This document shows, piece after piece, positions 27,908 to 37,638 of a stretch of DNA of 64,000 nucleotides. The stretch is from NCBI RefSeq assembly GCF_900105075.1, contig NZ_FNSK01000001.1, positions 2,245,001 to 2,309,000 on the forward strand. Reading direction: 5' to 3'. This DNA is from Rhodobacter sp. 24-YEA-8 (GTDB taxonomy: Bacteria > Pseudomonadota > Alphaproteobacteria > Rhodobacterales > Rhodobacteraceae). Within the stretch, counting starts at the first letter, position 1. Each line of letters starts with the position of its first letter. The translations under genes were made by a program, and so were the position numbers. The notes under the pieces are model-generated. The model searched no databases and was not told the origin of the DNA. It was given only the letters and a program-made list of their open reading frames with translations.

Positions 27908-29125
27908 TTGTCCGGAACGGAAGATGCTGACGTGACACCGATACGTGACGATCACGAGACCCCCGATCAGATGGAGCCCCTCATCCCTGAGGAGGCCTCG
28001 CGTCACCGGCCGGAACTCAACGATCTGGCGCTGGAACTGGCCACAGCATCCACCGAACTGACCGCTTCGCTGCCCGAAGCGGTGCGGACACCGCTGGCTG
28101 GCCTCGTGCGTTCGATGAATTGCTATTACTCGAACCTTATCGAGGGGCATGACACGCATCCGATCGATATCGAACGGGCCATGCGTCATGACTTCAGCGC
28201 CGACCCGGTTCAGCGCAATCTGCAGCTTGAGGCCGTGGCGCATATCGAGGTCCAGAAATGGATCGATGGGGGTGGACTGACCGGCCATTCGCTGGATCCA
28301 GACAATCTGCGCGAGATCCATCGCCGGTTCTGTCATGGTCTGCCCGAGGCGCTTTTGATCCAGAAGGGCCCGGATGGGGAGGAGGTCCGGGTTCTGCCCG
28401 GCGCGTTCCGCCAAGGGTATGTCAAGGTCGGCGCCCATGTGCCGCCCAGCCCGGGCGCGGTGCCACGCCTGCTCGCCCATATGCACAGGATGTATCGGAT
28501 GCAGGGTCGGATCGGCAGCGTGGTCGCCGTTGGCTGCGCCCATCACCGGCTGGTCTGGGTCCACCCCTTCGCCGACATGAATGGCCGCGTGTCGCGGATG
28601 GTGGCGCATGCCATGCTGCGCGATACCGTGAAATCCGAAGGCCTGTGGTCGGCCTCGCGAGGCCTTGCCCGAAACGTCGAGGACTACAAGGCCCGCCTTG
28701 CCGCCGCCGATGCGAGGCGTCCCGGCGGTGCGGACGGTCGTGGTGCGCTGTCGGAAGCGCGGCTGGCCGAGTTCGCGCGGTTCTTCCTGCGATGCTGCAT
28801 CGATCAGGTTTCCTTCATGTCAGGCCTGATGCGCCCAGCCGATCTGCGCGGCCGGATCATCGACTGGGCGCAGCGCGAGGAAAAGCGCGGGAACGTCATC
28901 AAGGGCAGCGACAGGGTGATGCGCGCGATCCTGACGGAAGGTGAGGTCGAGCGGGGTGCCATCCCGGAAATGCTCGGCGTCAGTGACCGCCAGGCCCGGA
29001 AGGTCACGGCGAGGTTGCTGGAATTAGAAGCCTTGTCCTCGGCGAGCCCGAAGGCGCCGCTCCGCCTGCATTTTCCCGCAACGCTGGCAGCAGTCTGGAT
29101 GCCGAACCTCTTCCCGGACCAATGA
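27908..29125 (+). CDS. Fic domain protein with N-terminal inhibitory motif
   Basis: Fic proteins transfer AMP or other nucleotides onto target proteins. The 405-residue product has the catalytic motif HPFADMNGRVSR at residues 219-230 and an N-terminal helix with SNLIEG at 75-80. That matches the (S/T)xxxE(G/N) autoinhibitory motif of class II Fic enzymes. The C-terminal 100 residues resemble a winged helix (ERGAIPEMLGVSDRQARKVTARL). TTG 27908 gives the longest frame; GTG 27932 and an ATG near 27971 are alternatives. It stands 172 bp before the helicase gene in a broken island. Such genes travel with defence loci, but the target is unknown. Confidence 0.88.
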   Translation: MSGTEDADVTPIRDDHETPDQMEPLIPEEASRHRPELNDLALELATASTELTASLPEAVRTPLAGLVRSMNCYYSNLIEGHDTHPIDIERAMRHDFSADPVQRNLQLEAVAHIEVQKWIDGGGLTGHSLDPDNLREIHRRFCHGLPEALLIQKGPDGEEVRVLPGAFRQGYVKVGAHVPPSPGAVPRLLAHMHRMYRMQGRIGSVVAVGCAHHRLVWVHPFADMNGRVSRMVAHAMLRDTVKSEGLWSASRGLARNVEDYKARLAAADARRPGGADGRGALSEARLAEFARFFLRCCIDQVSFMSGLMRPADLRGRIIDWAQREEKRGNVIKGSDRVMRAILTEGEVERGAIPEMLGVSDRQARKVTARLLELEALSSASPKAPLRLHFPATLAAVWMPNLFPDQ

Positions 29126-29297
29126 AGGGGGTAGTCAAGGCAACGTCGCAACTGGGGTGAGCATACCTCTCATGCCGGCACAACCATGAGAATGCCCGAT
29201 TTTTCCCACAAGATGGCCCAGCAAGGCCTAACTTTGTTGCTGAACACAAGCTGAGCGGGCTATCCCTGTCGCAAGAGCAGATCCGAGGATACATTTC

Positions 29298-32200
29298 ATG
29301 AAGGCCTTTGAATTCGATCAGGATCTGATTGACAGCTATTCGCGGTTCTCGCGTTCTTTCATTTCCATTCGGGCTTCTGACCTTCGTGAGAAGGTGGAGG
29401 CAGAGTATGAAGCTGGCCGCTTTTGGCCGGAAAGCCTACTGTCGCTGAACCCACGCTACCGGCAGGGTCGTACCGTTGACGAGTTGGTGTCCTCCGGTGA
29501 TCTTGATCCAGCTACGGGACAGATCTTCCGCATTGACGGCAAGCCAATCCGGCTCCACAGGCATCAAGCGCAATCGATCTCGAAAGCGCAAATGGAGCAG
29601 AGTTTCGTCGTCACGACCGGGACAGGTTCGGGGAAATCACTGTGCTTCTTTGTTCCCGTGGTCGATGCAATTGTGCGGGCGCTGAAGTCTGGCCAGCCAC
29701 GGCGCACGCGTGCGATCATCGTCTATCCAATGAACGCCCTTGCAAATAGCCAGATCAAGGAGATCGAGAAGTTCATCTCGCAGTCTGGATTGCCTGAAGC
29801 CCACAGGCCAATTGTGAAGCGCTATACCGGACAGGAAAGCCGCGAGGAACGCCAACGCATCGCCGACAATCCCCCGGATATCTTACTGACCAACTTCATG
29901 ATGGCGGAACTGCTGCTGACTCGTCAGGAGGAGTTGGACGCCAGGGTTGTCGGGAATGCATCTGGCCTGGAGTTTATCGTCCTTGACGAACTTCACACCT
30001 ACCGTGGAAGGCAAGGGGCGGATGTGGCGATTCTTGTTCGGCGCCTACGGAACCGCTGCGCGCCTCTGAAAGCGCCGATTTGTATAGGCACTTCGGCGAC
30101 AATGGCGAGCGAAGGCTCGGGCGAAAGCCGCGCTCAAGCCGTAGCGGCAGTTGCGACAAGGCTGTTCGGCGCGACGATCGGTCCGGACGCCGTCATAGAT
30201 GAAACACTGCAGAGGGCAACAGATGATGGGCTGACCCTCGATATGGTGCGCCCACGCCTCGCATCCGTTTTGACCGCGCCGCTACCAGACGTTCTGACAG
30301 ATAACGATCTGCGGTCGAATCCCCTCGCCGTTTGGGCCGAGCTCGAAATCGGACTGGAAGATGGCCAGGAACTTACCCGAAAAAAACCCACACCGTTTGG
30401 CGCTGCGGTGGCCAAATTGTCAGAGGCCAGCGGTGTTTCGCCAGAGGTTTGTCGGGATGCGTTTTCGACATTCCTGACACGGGTGAGCCTCCCCGAGGCT
30501 GACCGTGGCGGGGCAGCATCAGGCGCTTTCCTGGCATTCAAGCTTCATCGGTTCATTTCTGGCGCGGGGGAGATTCACACCACGCTGACCGAGGCTCATC
30601 GAACTGTCATGTTCGAGGGACAACTCGAGGACCCGGATGCTCCAGGAAATCGCCTGTATCCAACCAGGTTCTGCCGCGATTGCGGACACGAGGTCCATGT
30701 CGTCACCAAATCCGAAGATGCTGAAGGGCTTCGGTTCCTCGCTAGAAACATCGATGACACACCGATCGAGACAGACGATGGCGATATCGCAGGCTATCTG
30801 ACACCTGTTTCGAGCTCCGATGGCGACTACGTTTTCACCGGGGACATCGAAACCTATCCCGAAGACTGGCGCGAAGAGAAGAATGGCATCGAGCGGCTAA
30901 AGGGACCTTATAAGAAGCGTATGCCCGAAAGAGTCTCTCTCTCTCCGGATGGGCGCTACAGTGCGGATGGCGAGAGCTACTGGTTCATTCCTGGGAAATT
31001 TGGCTTTTGTCCCGCATGCCAATCGTTGCCGCAACCGCGTATGCGTGAACGTGGAAAACTTCCTGGTCTTTCTGGCGAGGGGCGTAGCTCGGCGACAACT
31101 ATTCTCGTTTCTACCGCTCTCCAGTGGATGAACAGAGATGGTAGCGGTGTGCCGGTTGAAAAGCGCAAGCTTCTGGGCTTCACCGATAACCGGCAGGACG
31201 CGGCGCTCCAGGCCGGGCACTTCAATGACTTCCTCTTCGTGGGGCTTTTGCGCGGTGCAATCCTGCGGGCTGCTATCGATGCCGGCAATGATGGCCTTGC
31301 AGAAGATGATTTCGGCTTGAAGGTGGTAAAGGCACTGGGCTTCATCGCCGCCAACAAGGAGGCTCGGGTCCACTGGATGCTAGAGCCCGAGGCTGGTGGC
31401 GTCGTGCGCGAAGATGCGCAACGTGCCCTTGCAAAAGTCCTGTCTCACAGGGTTTGGACCGATCTCCGGCGTGGCTGGCGCTATACCAATCCCAGTCTCG
31501 CAGAGCTTGGCCTCGTTACCGCCGAGTTTGTCGGTCTCGATGATATTTTGGATGATACTGCGGCTCTTTCAGCGATTTTACCCACCCTTGCCGATCTGGA
31601 GCGCGATCAGCGACGTGAGTTTTTCTACGACCTGTTGCGCTTCTTCCTTGAAGGGCTTGCCATTCATACCGAGGCACTCGATCGGACCGAACTTGACGGG
31701 GTCAGCCTGAAATCGAGGAACCTCTTGCGCTCGCCCTGGGCCATGGATCCGAAGGAGCCGCTGCGCGGTAGAACAACACTTTTGCTGCAGGCGCCAGGCA
31801 AGGACAAGGTCGGGCTGCGAGAGGAACAAACCATCTTGCGCGCCGGAGCAACCTCTCGGCTGGGGCGGCAAATCAACCGAATCTCGAAAATCGGGGTAAA
31901 GCTCAAGCGCGACGAATATCTCCCGGCGATGACCGGGGTGATGGAGCTTCTCGCACGCGAAGGCCTGGTGGTGCCTGTCGAGGTCGAGGCCGACCTGCAT
32001 GGGTGGAGGCTCTCGCCCTCAGCCGTCCGGATCAAAGCCGGCCCTGCGGCACTGGGGCAGACGGCAAAGGGAAATCGGTATTTCCTCGATCTATACACTT
32101 CAATTTCCGAGGACCTGAAAGATGGGCACAGCAGCTATTGGGGACTTGAGGGGCGTGAACACACCGCTCAGGTTTCGCAGAAACAGCGCGAATGGCGCGA

Positions 32201-32600
32201 ATGGCGGTTCCGCTTTGAAGCTGATGACCGTCAGCTCCTGAAGGAAAATGCCTCAGATCTGAAGCAGGTCGGCGAGGGCGATCAATTCCTGCCCGCAATG
32301 TTTTGCTCCCCAACTATGGAGCTGGGCGTCGATATCTCGGCGCTTAACGCCGTATACCTGCGGAATGTGCCTCCGACCCCCGCCAACTACGCACAACGTG
32401 CCGGACGCGCCGGCAGGTCGGGCCAAGCTGCAGTTATCGTCACATATTGCGCAGCCCAATCCCCACATGACCAATATTTCTTCAATCGCCGTAATGAGAT
32501 GGTGTCGGGTCAGGTTCGCCCGCCTGCGCTTGACATCACAAATGAGGAGTTGGTTCGCTCTCATATGCATGCTGTTTGGCTCGCAGAGGCAAAGTGTTGA
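29298..32600 (+). CDS. Large DEAD/DEAH-box helicase, C-terminus removed by IS21 insertion
   Basis: The frame encodes 1100 residues of a superfamily 2 helicase of the large defence-island type. Walker A is TTGTGSGKS (106-114), motif Ia includes YPMNALANS (143-151), motif II is DELH (230-233) and motif III GTSATM (264-269). In the second RecA domain are CSPTMELGVDIS (near 1000) and QRAGRAGRSGQ (from about 1033). Two Cys pairs (CRDCGHE near 460; FCPAC near 573) may bind zinc. The frame stops inside the IS end: the last two codons come from IS sequence, and the domains expected after the helicase core are missing. It resembles helicases of Druantia- and DISARM-type loci in layout only. Confidence 0.85.
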   Translation: MKAFEFDQDLIDSYSRFSRSFISIRASDLREKVEAEYEAGRFWPESLLSLNPRYRQGRTVDELVSSGDLDPATGQIFRIDGKPIRLHRHQAQSISKAQMEQSFVVTTGTGSGKSLCFFVPVVDAIVRALKSGQPRRTRAIIVYPMNALANSQIKEIEKFISQSGLPEAHRPIVKRYTGQESREERQRIADNPPDILLTNFMMAELLLTRQEELDARVVGNASGLEFIVLDELHTYRGRQGADVAILVRRLRNRCAPLKAPICIGTSATMASEGSGESRAQAVAAVATRLFGATIGPDAVIDETLQRATDDGLTLDMVRPRLASVLTAPLPDVLTDNDLRSNPLAVWAELEIGLEDGQELTRKKPTPFGAAVAKLSEASGVSPEVCRDAFSTFLTRVSLPEADRGGAASGAFLAFKLHRFISGAGEIHTTLTEAHRTVMFEGQLEDPDAPGNRLYPTRFCRDCGHEVHVVTKSEDAEGLRFLARNIDDTPIETDDGDIAGYLTPVSSSDGDYVFTGDIETYPEDWREEKNGIERLKGPYKKRMPERVSLSPDGRYSADGESYWFIPGKFGFCPACQSLPQPRMRERGKLPGLSGEGRSSATTILVSTALQWMNRDGSGVPVEKRKLLGFTDNRQDAALQAGHFNDFLFVGLLRGAILRAAIDAGNDGLAEDDFGLKVVKALGFIAANKEARVHWMLEPEAGGVVREDAQRALAKVLSHRVWTDLRRGWRYTNPSLAELGLVTAEFVGLDDILDDTAALSAILPTLADLERDQRREFFYDLLRFFLEGLAIHTEALDRTELDGVSLKSRNLLRSPWAMDPKEPLRGRTTLLLQAPGKDKVGLREEQTILRAGATSRLGRQINRISKIGVKLKRDEYLPAMTGVMELLAREGLVVPVEVEADLHGWRLSPSAVRIKAGPAALGQTAKGNRYFLDLYTSISEDLKDGHSSYWGLEGREHTAQVSQKQREWREWRFRFEADDRQLLKENASDLKQVGEGDQFLPAMFCSPTMELGVDISALNAVYLRNVPPTPANYAQRAGRAGRSGQAAVIVTYCAAQSPHDQYFFNRRNEMVSGQVRPPALDITNEELVRSHMHAVWLAEAKC

Positions 32601-32667
32601 TTTGCACTCGGAACTGACCCGGGTTTTCCATCGAGAAGTGACCCACCTCTCAGTTATGCGAACCAGG

Positions 32668-33462
32668 TTATTGCTGGGTCAAGGCATGTGCGATTTCCTT
32701 CTTCTTTCGGGTTGCGGCAGCGGTGCTGGCTTTGAAGCGGAAGCTATCGTTTCCGGTCTCCAGAATGTGGCATCGGTGGGTAAGGCGATCGAGCAGCGCA
32801 GTGGTCATCTTGGCATCACCGAAGACGCTGGCCCATTCGCTGAAGCTGAGGTTGGTGGTGATCACAACGCTGGTGCGTTCGTAGAGCTTACTCAGCAGAT
32901 GGAAGAGCAGCGCACCGCCTGAAGAGCTGAACGGCAGGTAGCCCAACTCGTCCAGTATCACGAGGTCGAGGCGTGCGAGGTTTTCGGCCGTCTGCCCGGC
33001 CTTGCCCTTGGCTTTCTCCTGTTCGAGCGTATTGACGAGTTCGATGGTGGAGAAGAAGCGGACCTTGCGGCGATGATGCTCGACGGCCTGTGTGCCGATG
33101 GCGGTCGCGACATGGGTCTTGCCAGTGCCCGGCCCGCCGATCATCACGACATTCTGCGCACCATCGATGAACTCGCAGCGATGCAGCTGGCGCACGGTGG
33201 CTTCGTTCATCTCGCTGGCCGCGAAGTCGAAGCCCGTCAGATCCTTATAGGCCGGGAAGCGTGCCGACTTCATATGATAGGCGATGGAGCGCACCTCTCG
33301 CTCCGCAACCTCTGCCTTCAGCAGCTGGGTCAGGATCGGCACAGCTGCATCGAAGGCGGGCGCGCCCTGTTCGATCAGGTCCGTCACGGCCTGGGCCATG
33401 CCATACATCTTGAGGCTTCGCAGCATGATGACGATGGCCCCACTGGCGGGATCATGACGCAT
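32668..33462 (-). CDS. istB: IS21 helper ATPase IstB
   Basis: IstB is the AAA+ DnaC-like helper that loads the IS21 transposase on target DNA. The 264-residue product starts at ATG 33462, which overlaps the istA stop by a few bases, the usual coupling in this family. Walker A is [11 protein letters not shown] and Walker [39 protein letters not shown] is the characteristic C-terminal stretch. It appears intact. Confidence 0.95.
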   Translation of the reverse strand: MRHDPASGAIVIMLRSLKMYGMAQAVTDLIEQGAPAFDAAVPILTQLLKAEVAEREVRSIAYHMKSARFPAYKDLTGFDFAASEMNEATVRQLHRCEFIDGAQNVVMIGGPGTGKTHVATAIGTQAVEHHRRKVRFFSTIELVNTLEQEKAKGKAGQTAENLARLDLVILDELGYLPFSSSGGALLFHLLSKLYERTSVVITTNLSFSEWASVFGDAKMTTALLDRLTHRCHILETGNDSFRFKASTAAATRKKKEIAHALTQQ

Positions 33463-34981
33463 GGCGGCCTCCGGTGCTGCGGGCGCGCAGATTGTCATAG
33501 CGTCCGACATCGGCCTTGGGTTCGTGGCGCAGGAGCAGCGCCTGCGGGGCGTCGACGGTCGGGCCGTTGATCGCCTTGCCATCGATCAGCCGGTGCAGGG
33601 TGTTGAGAACATGGGTCTTGGTGGCGATGCCCTCCGACAAAGCAAGCTCGACTGCGGTCAGCACCACCTGCTCATCGTGATGCAGGACGAGGGCGAGGAT
33701 ATCGACCATCTCCCGGTCCCCGCCGGGGCGCTTCAGCATCTGCTCCTGCAACTGCCGGAAGGCGGGCGGCAGCTCGACGAATGGTGCGCCGTTGCGCAGC
33801 GCCCCGGGTTTGCGCTGGATCACCGTCAGGTAGTGGCGCCAGTCATAGATCGTGCGCGGCGGCAGATGATGGGACCGATCAATCCGCCGCACATGTTCGC
33901 ACAGGATCTGCCCCTCGGCGACGACCACGAGCCGCTCCGGATAGACGCGCAGGCTCACCCGACGGTTCGCAAAAGATGCAGGGACGCTGTAGCGGTTGCG
34001 CTCGAAGTTGATCAGGCAGGTCGGGGAGACCCTATTGCTCTGTTCGACGAAGCCATCGAAGGGAGCCGGCACGGGCATCAGCGCGTGCTGCTCGTCGCTC
34101 CAGACATCGGCGACGCTGCCGACCAGATGGCCGTGCGGGATCTCGCGCCATTGCTCGACACATCGCTGCTCCAGCCAGGCGTTGAGGGCGGCCAGATCGG
34201 GGAAGTTCGGTATCGGTTGCCAGAACCGTGGCCGGGCATCCTGCACGTTCTTCTCGACCTGACCCTTCTCCCAACCCGCAGCCGGATTGCAGAAGTCAGG
34301 TTCGAAGACGTAGTGGTTGGCCATGGCGAGGAAGCGCAGATTGACCTGCCGTTCCTTGCCACGGCCAATCTGACCGACCGCAGTCTTCATGTTGTCGTAG
34401 ATCCCCCGCTCAGGCACGCCGCCAAAGACGCGGAAGGCATGCCAGTGGGCGTCGAACAGCATCTCATGGGTCTGGAGCAGATACGCGCGCACCACGAAAG
34501 CGCGGCTGTGCGACAGCTTCGTATGCGCCACCTGCAGCTTGGTCCGCTCACCGCCAAGCACGGCAAAGTCTTCGCTCCAATCGAACTGGAAGGCCTCGCC
34601 GGGGCGGAAGGCCAGAGGCACGAAGGTGCCCCGATCAGCCGTTTGCCGCGCCGTGCGCCATTCCCGCGCGAAGGCCGCGACCCGGTTGTAGGAGCCTGTA
34701 AACCCCAGTGCGACAAGATCGGTATGCAATCGCGTCAGCGGCCGGCGCTGCTTGCGCGACTTCGTGCTGTCGGTCTTCAGCCAGGCCGACAGCTTGTCCG
34801 CGAATGGATCGAGCTTGCTCGGTCGCTCTGGCACCGAGAACTTCGGCTCGATCGCGCCCGACTTCAGATACTTCTTGATCGTGTTCCGAGAGAGCCCAGT
34901 CCGCCGCGCGATCTCACGGATCGGCAGCTTCTCTCGCAGCGCAAGACGACGAATGACGTTCAAAAGTCCCATGTGGATCAC
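33452..34981 (-). CDS. istA: IS21 transposase IstA
   Basis: IstA is the DDE transposase of the IS21 family. The 509-residue product has an N-terminal helix-turn-helix ([21 protein letters not shown]), the DDE core beginning with [14 protein letters not shown], and a C-terminal beta-barrel region. The frame is uninterrupted and is followed by istB, so the element may still be active. Confidence 0.95.
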   Translation of the reverse strand: MIHMGLLNVIRRLALREKLPIREIARRTGLSRNTIKKYLKSGAIEPKFSVPERPSKLDPFADKLSAWLKTDSTKSRKQRRPLTRLHTDLVALGFTGSYNRVAAFAREWRTARQTADRGTFVPLAFRPGEAFQFDWSEDFAVLGGERTKLQVAHTKLSHSRAFVVRAYLLQTHEMLFDAHWHAFRVFGGVPERGIYDNMKTAVGQIGRGKERQVNLRFLAMANHYVFEPDFCNPAAGWEKGQVEKNVQDARPRFWQPIPNFPDLAALNAWLEQRCVEQWREIPHGHLVGSVADVWSDEQHALMPVPAPFDGFVEQSNRVSPTCLINFERNRYSVPASFANRRVSLRVYPERLVVVAEGQILCEHVRRIDRSHHLPPRTIYDWRHYLTVIQRKPGALRNGAPFVELPPAFRQLQEQMLKRPGGDREMVDILALVLHHDEQVVLTAVELALSEGIATKTHVLNTLHRLIDGKAINGPTVDAPQALLLRHEPKADVGRYDNLRARSTGGRHAS

Positions 34982-35087
34982 TCCAATGCCCCCCGTCGCT
35001 CACAGTGCTCAGGGGAAGGGTCACATGGGTCAAATCACGGTGGAAGTTATACGCCTGCCCGGGTCAGTTCCGAGTGCAAATCAACAG

Positions 35088-36062
35088 CGAAGCAAGCATT
35101 CCACAATTTATGCTACAAAAATAGTGGAAGCTGGACACCTCAAAGCTGAGGCTGAAGTTGCCGTTTTAAATGCCGAGAATCAGCATGTGATGTGCCCAAT
35201 GTGCCGCGTTCCAATCAACGAGATCAAGGCTAAAGGGTGCGGCATATCTGTCAATCCATGCAATATGGAAGAGATTGAGAAACAGAACGCCAAGAAGATA
35301 GTCGAAGCGAAGGAACTGGAGAAACAGGCCAATATATCCTCCCAGGAAGTCAAAGCGATCAACGCAAAAATAGATCAGCTCGATGACGTTATTCGCAGCC
35401 TGACGAAGCAGATACGAGCAGCAAGTAAAATCGCCACAGACAACGCCGAGATGGCCCGAGAAATTCAGGAAGGGGTTCTTGAGAAGCGAATGTTGCTCGA
35501 TACGGCTCGCAAGCTATCCAAAAAACGATCAGACATCACGAACTCCGGCGTTGCTCAGAACCGGCTCGATGAAGAACGAGAGAAAATGAGATCTGGCAGG
35601 CAAAGATCTCTCCCAAAAATTGGTCAGATCTCAGATGTTTATCGTGGGATACTCAGCACCTGTTTTCCAGGTGGCATGGACGGCTCCATAGAGCTGGATG
35701 GGAATGGCCTGAAAGTCGACGCGTATTTCTCAGGTCGCAGTGATGTCTCGACCGCAGCACTAGAATCTCTGAAAATCGTCGCCTTCGATCTTTCTGCGAT
35801 GCATCGAGCCTCCGAAGGCAAAACGGATTTGCCGGCATTCTTGCTCCATGATAGTCCACGAGAGGCTGATTTGGATAGCGCGCTATATGCGGCGATATTC
35901 ACTCTCGCGGCGGAATGGGAGTTTGGTTCAGGGGTGTGCAGTTTTCAATATATTGTTACCACAACAACAGCGCCCCCCGAACGTCTTCAAGGCGATGAGT
36001 TCGTTAAACTGAAAATGAGCTCAACTCCGCCCAACGACAGATTGTTCAGGACCGACCTGTGA
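35088..36062 (+). pseudogene. C-terminal part of a Rad50/SMC-like ATPase
   Basis: Immediately right of the IS end an open frame of 324 codons continues to 36062 without its own convincing start; GTG 35124 is the first usable codon. It encodes a Glu/Lys-rich coiled coil interrupted by a Rad50-type CPMC zinc-hook motif (about 35193-35204). The ATPase C-lobe follows, where LPAFLLHDSPREADL (about 35830) matches the Walker B/D-loop position. The N-terminal half with Walker A is missing. The next gene, an HNH nuclease, overlaps by 4 bp, so the two formed one unit. Confidence 0.7.
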
Positions 36063-36829
36063 AAGTAGTATCCCCCCAAACATTCGTTATTCGGGAGGAA
36101 TGCGAGAAAGCCGCTTTCCAGCACGGCTTTCGCCGCTCCATAGGCGAGAAGAATGGGTGGGCTTGCTATCGCTCCACAACTGCTCAGGGCAATATATGGT
36201 TGGCGGCGGAAGGAAGCTCTGGCCCTTGGTATTTGGCGCTGGATCACGCCGGCGTGGCCGAAGAGTTGAATATTCCGACCGTAAGCATAAACGGACCCGG
36301 AGTTGCTTGCTATGCTTTCCGCAGTCTTAGCTCCCTCTATGAAGCTCTTCCACGGCTGTATGAATTGGCGGTCAGCCTGCCAGATGCTCCGCTAACAATG
36401 TTCGAGGCAGAAACCGCTGGTTTGCCACGGAACACCGAGGCCGAGCGACTGGTCGTTCAACGTATCGGTCAAAATGTCTTCCGTAGTGGTCTCTTGGAAT
36501 ATTGGCGAGGAAGATGCCCGTTGACCGGCATTTCCGAACCTGCGCTGCTGCGAGCATCACACATCACCCCGTGGGCTGATTGCGAGAGTGATGCGGAGCG
36601 ATTGGATGTCCGTAATGGGCTTCTATTGTCGGCCCTATGGGATGCCGCCTTCGACCGAGCACTGGTGAGCTTTGCGGATGATGGGATTCCGCTGATCTCG
36701 CCGAAACTTGGGCACGAGGCGCGCGCAGCTTTGATGTGGTCAGAACCGCTCGCCCTTACTCCGCAACACCTCATCAGGATTAAACTGCACCGGGAACGTT
36801 TCTACATATTGGCTGAGATGAAGTCGTGA
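36059..36829 (+). CDS. HNH endonuclease
   Basis: This 256-residue protein has a C-terminal HNH domain. CPLTGISEPALLRASHITPWADC holds the first His (SHITPW), RLDVRNGLLL the Asn, and LWDAAFDRALVSF the third conserved block. The N-terminal 150 residues form a separate unknown domain. The GTG start overlaps the stop of the Rad50-like gene (GTGA), so the pair was translationally coupled. ATPase plus HNH pairs are the layout of Septu-type defence, but the partner here is coiled-coil Rad50-like, so the match is only general. The gene itself looks intact. Confidence 0.88.
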   Translation: MKVVSPQTFVIREECEKAAFQHGFRRSIGEKNGWACYRSTTAQGNIWLAAEGSSGPWYLALDHAGVAEELNIPTVSINGPGVACYAFRSLSSLYEALPRLYELAVSLPDAPLTMFEAETAGLPRNTEAERLVVQRIGQNVFRSGLLEYWRGRCPLTGISEPALLRASHITPWADCESDAERLDVRNGLLLSALWDAAFDRALVSFADDGIPLISPKLGHEARAALMWSEPLALTPQHLIRIKLHRERFYILAEMKS

Positions 36830-37015
36830 TGAATGAATAGTCCGCATGCTTTTCTTGGGTGTAGCCTCCTGACAAAGCAGTTTCCCGTATCTGGCATTGC
36901 ACCACCCGAAACTGTGGTCGGGCTGTTCGCGATTTTCTTGAACTCGTGCCGACCCAGTATTTACAGGCGGAACCCTTGATCGCGAAACCACCAAGAACGA
37001 AGATCTGGATCTGAA

Positions 37016-37261
37016 TTGACCTACCCCCTCCCGTTGCGCCCCTTGCCAGTTCCCCGCGAGACGCTGCCCTCATTTTTGTCGCGTTTCGCGGCTATGAACG
37101 GATCAACGCTTGCGAACTTCTCGAGCGACCTGGGATATGATCATAGGCGCTTTTTGAATTTCGACGGCGAACCTATTGACATGCTCATGAAAGCCGCTGG
37201 CTTATCGTTAAGCCAAGTAGAAGACATGATTTCTTGGACAGGAAGGGCGGTCGGGGATGTC
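37016..37261 (+). pseudogene. tniQ: TniQ N-terminal fragment
   Basis: The first 82 codons (LPVPRETLPSFLSRFAAMNG...) match the start of TniQ, the target-site accessory protein of Tn5053/Tn7-like transposons. The frame is cut at 37261 by the IS3-family element and the stop codon is supplied by the IS end. The rest continues after the IS at 38529, but the zinc-binding middle of TniQ seems to be absent, so material was also deleted. Confidence 0.7.
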
Positions 37262-37341
37262 TGAGCTACTCCCCGGAAATCGGACAGTGACGGAAGCTAC
37301 GATCTGACGTTTGCTGGTCTCCACGGACGAGGAGATCAGGC

Positions 37342-37638
37342 ATGCGAAAACGCAGGAACCATGACGCGGGCTTCAAGGCGCGCGTGGCACTTGAGGCCAT
37401 CAAGGGCGAGCGCACTGTGTCGGAGTTGGCGGCCGAATACGGCGTGCATCCGACGATGATCCATCAATGGAAGAAATCGCTGCTCGACGGGGCTGCGGAC
37501 ATCTTCGAGCGCGGCGGCAAGAAGCCCGCGACGGAGGTGGATGAAGAGACGGTCCGGTCATTGCACGCCAAGATCGGGGAGCTGGCTGTCGCCAACGATT
37601 TTTTGTCACGAAAGCTCAAGCCGTGGAGCGGAAAGTGA
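37342..37638 (+). CDS. IS3-family transposase OrfA
   Basis: This 98-residue DNA-binding subunit starts with RKRRNHDAGFKARVALEAIKG. It has a helix-turn-helix (TVSELAAEYGVHPTMIHQWKK) and a short C-terminal leucine-zipper-like helix. It overlaps orfB by 16 bp, the usual site of programmed -1 frameshifting that makes the OrfAB transposase. Confidence 0.93.
   Translation: MRKRRNHDAGFKARVALEAIKGERTVSELAAEYGVHPTMIHQWKKSLLDGAADIFERGGKKPATEVDEETVRSLHAKIGELAVANDFLSRKLKPWSGK

Larger units (their letters stand above)
32595..35086 (-). mobile_element. IS21-family insertion sequence, complete (2492 bp)
   Basis: The ends are perfect 29-bp inverted repeats beginning TGTTGATTTGCACTCGG (left 32595-32623, right 35058-35086). 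They enclose istA and istB on the minus strand. Flanks are GCAAAG on the left and GCGAAG on the right, a near but not perfect target duplication. The element splits the helicase gene on its left from a Rad50-like ATPase remnant on its right. Confidence 0.93.

Noticed and set aside
34752..35087. Start of the Rad50-like protein inside IS21
   Set aside because: The frame is open into the IS but antisense to istA; residues before 35088 are IS-derived, so they are not part of the original protein.
33461..35149. 562-codon plus-strand frame across IS21
   Set aside because: It is antisense to istA, which is intact with a DDE domain; the frame only exits the IS at its very end.
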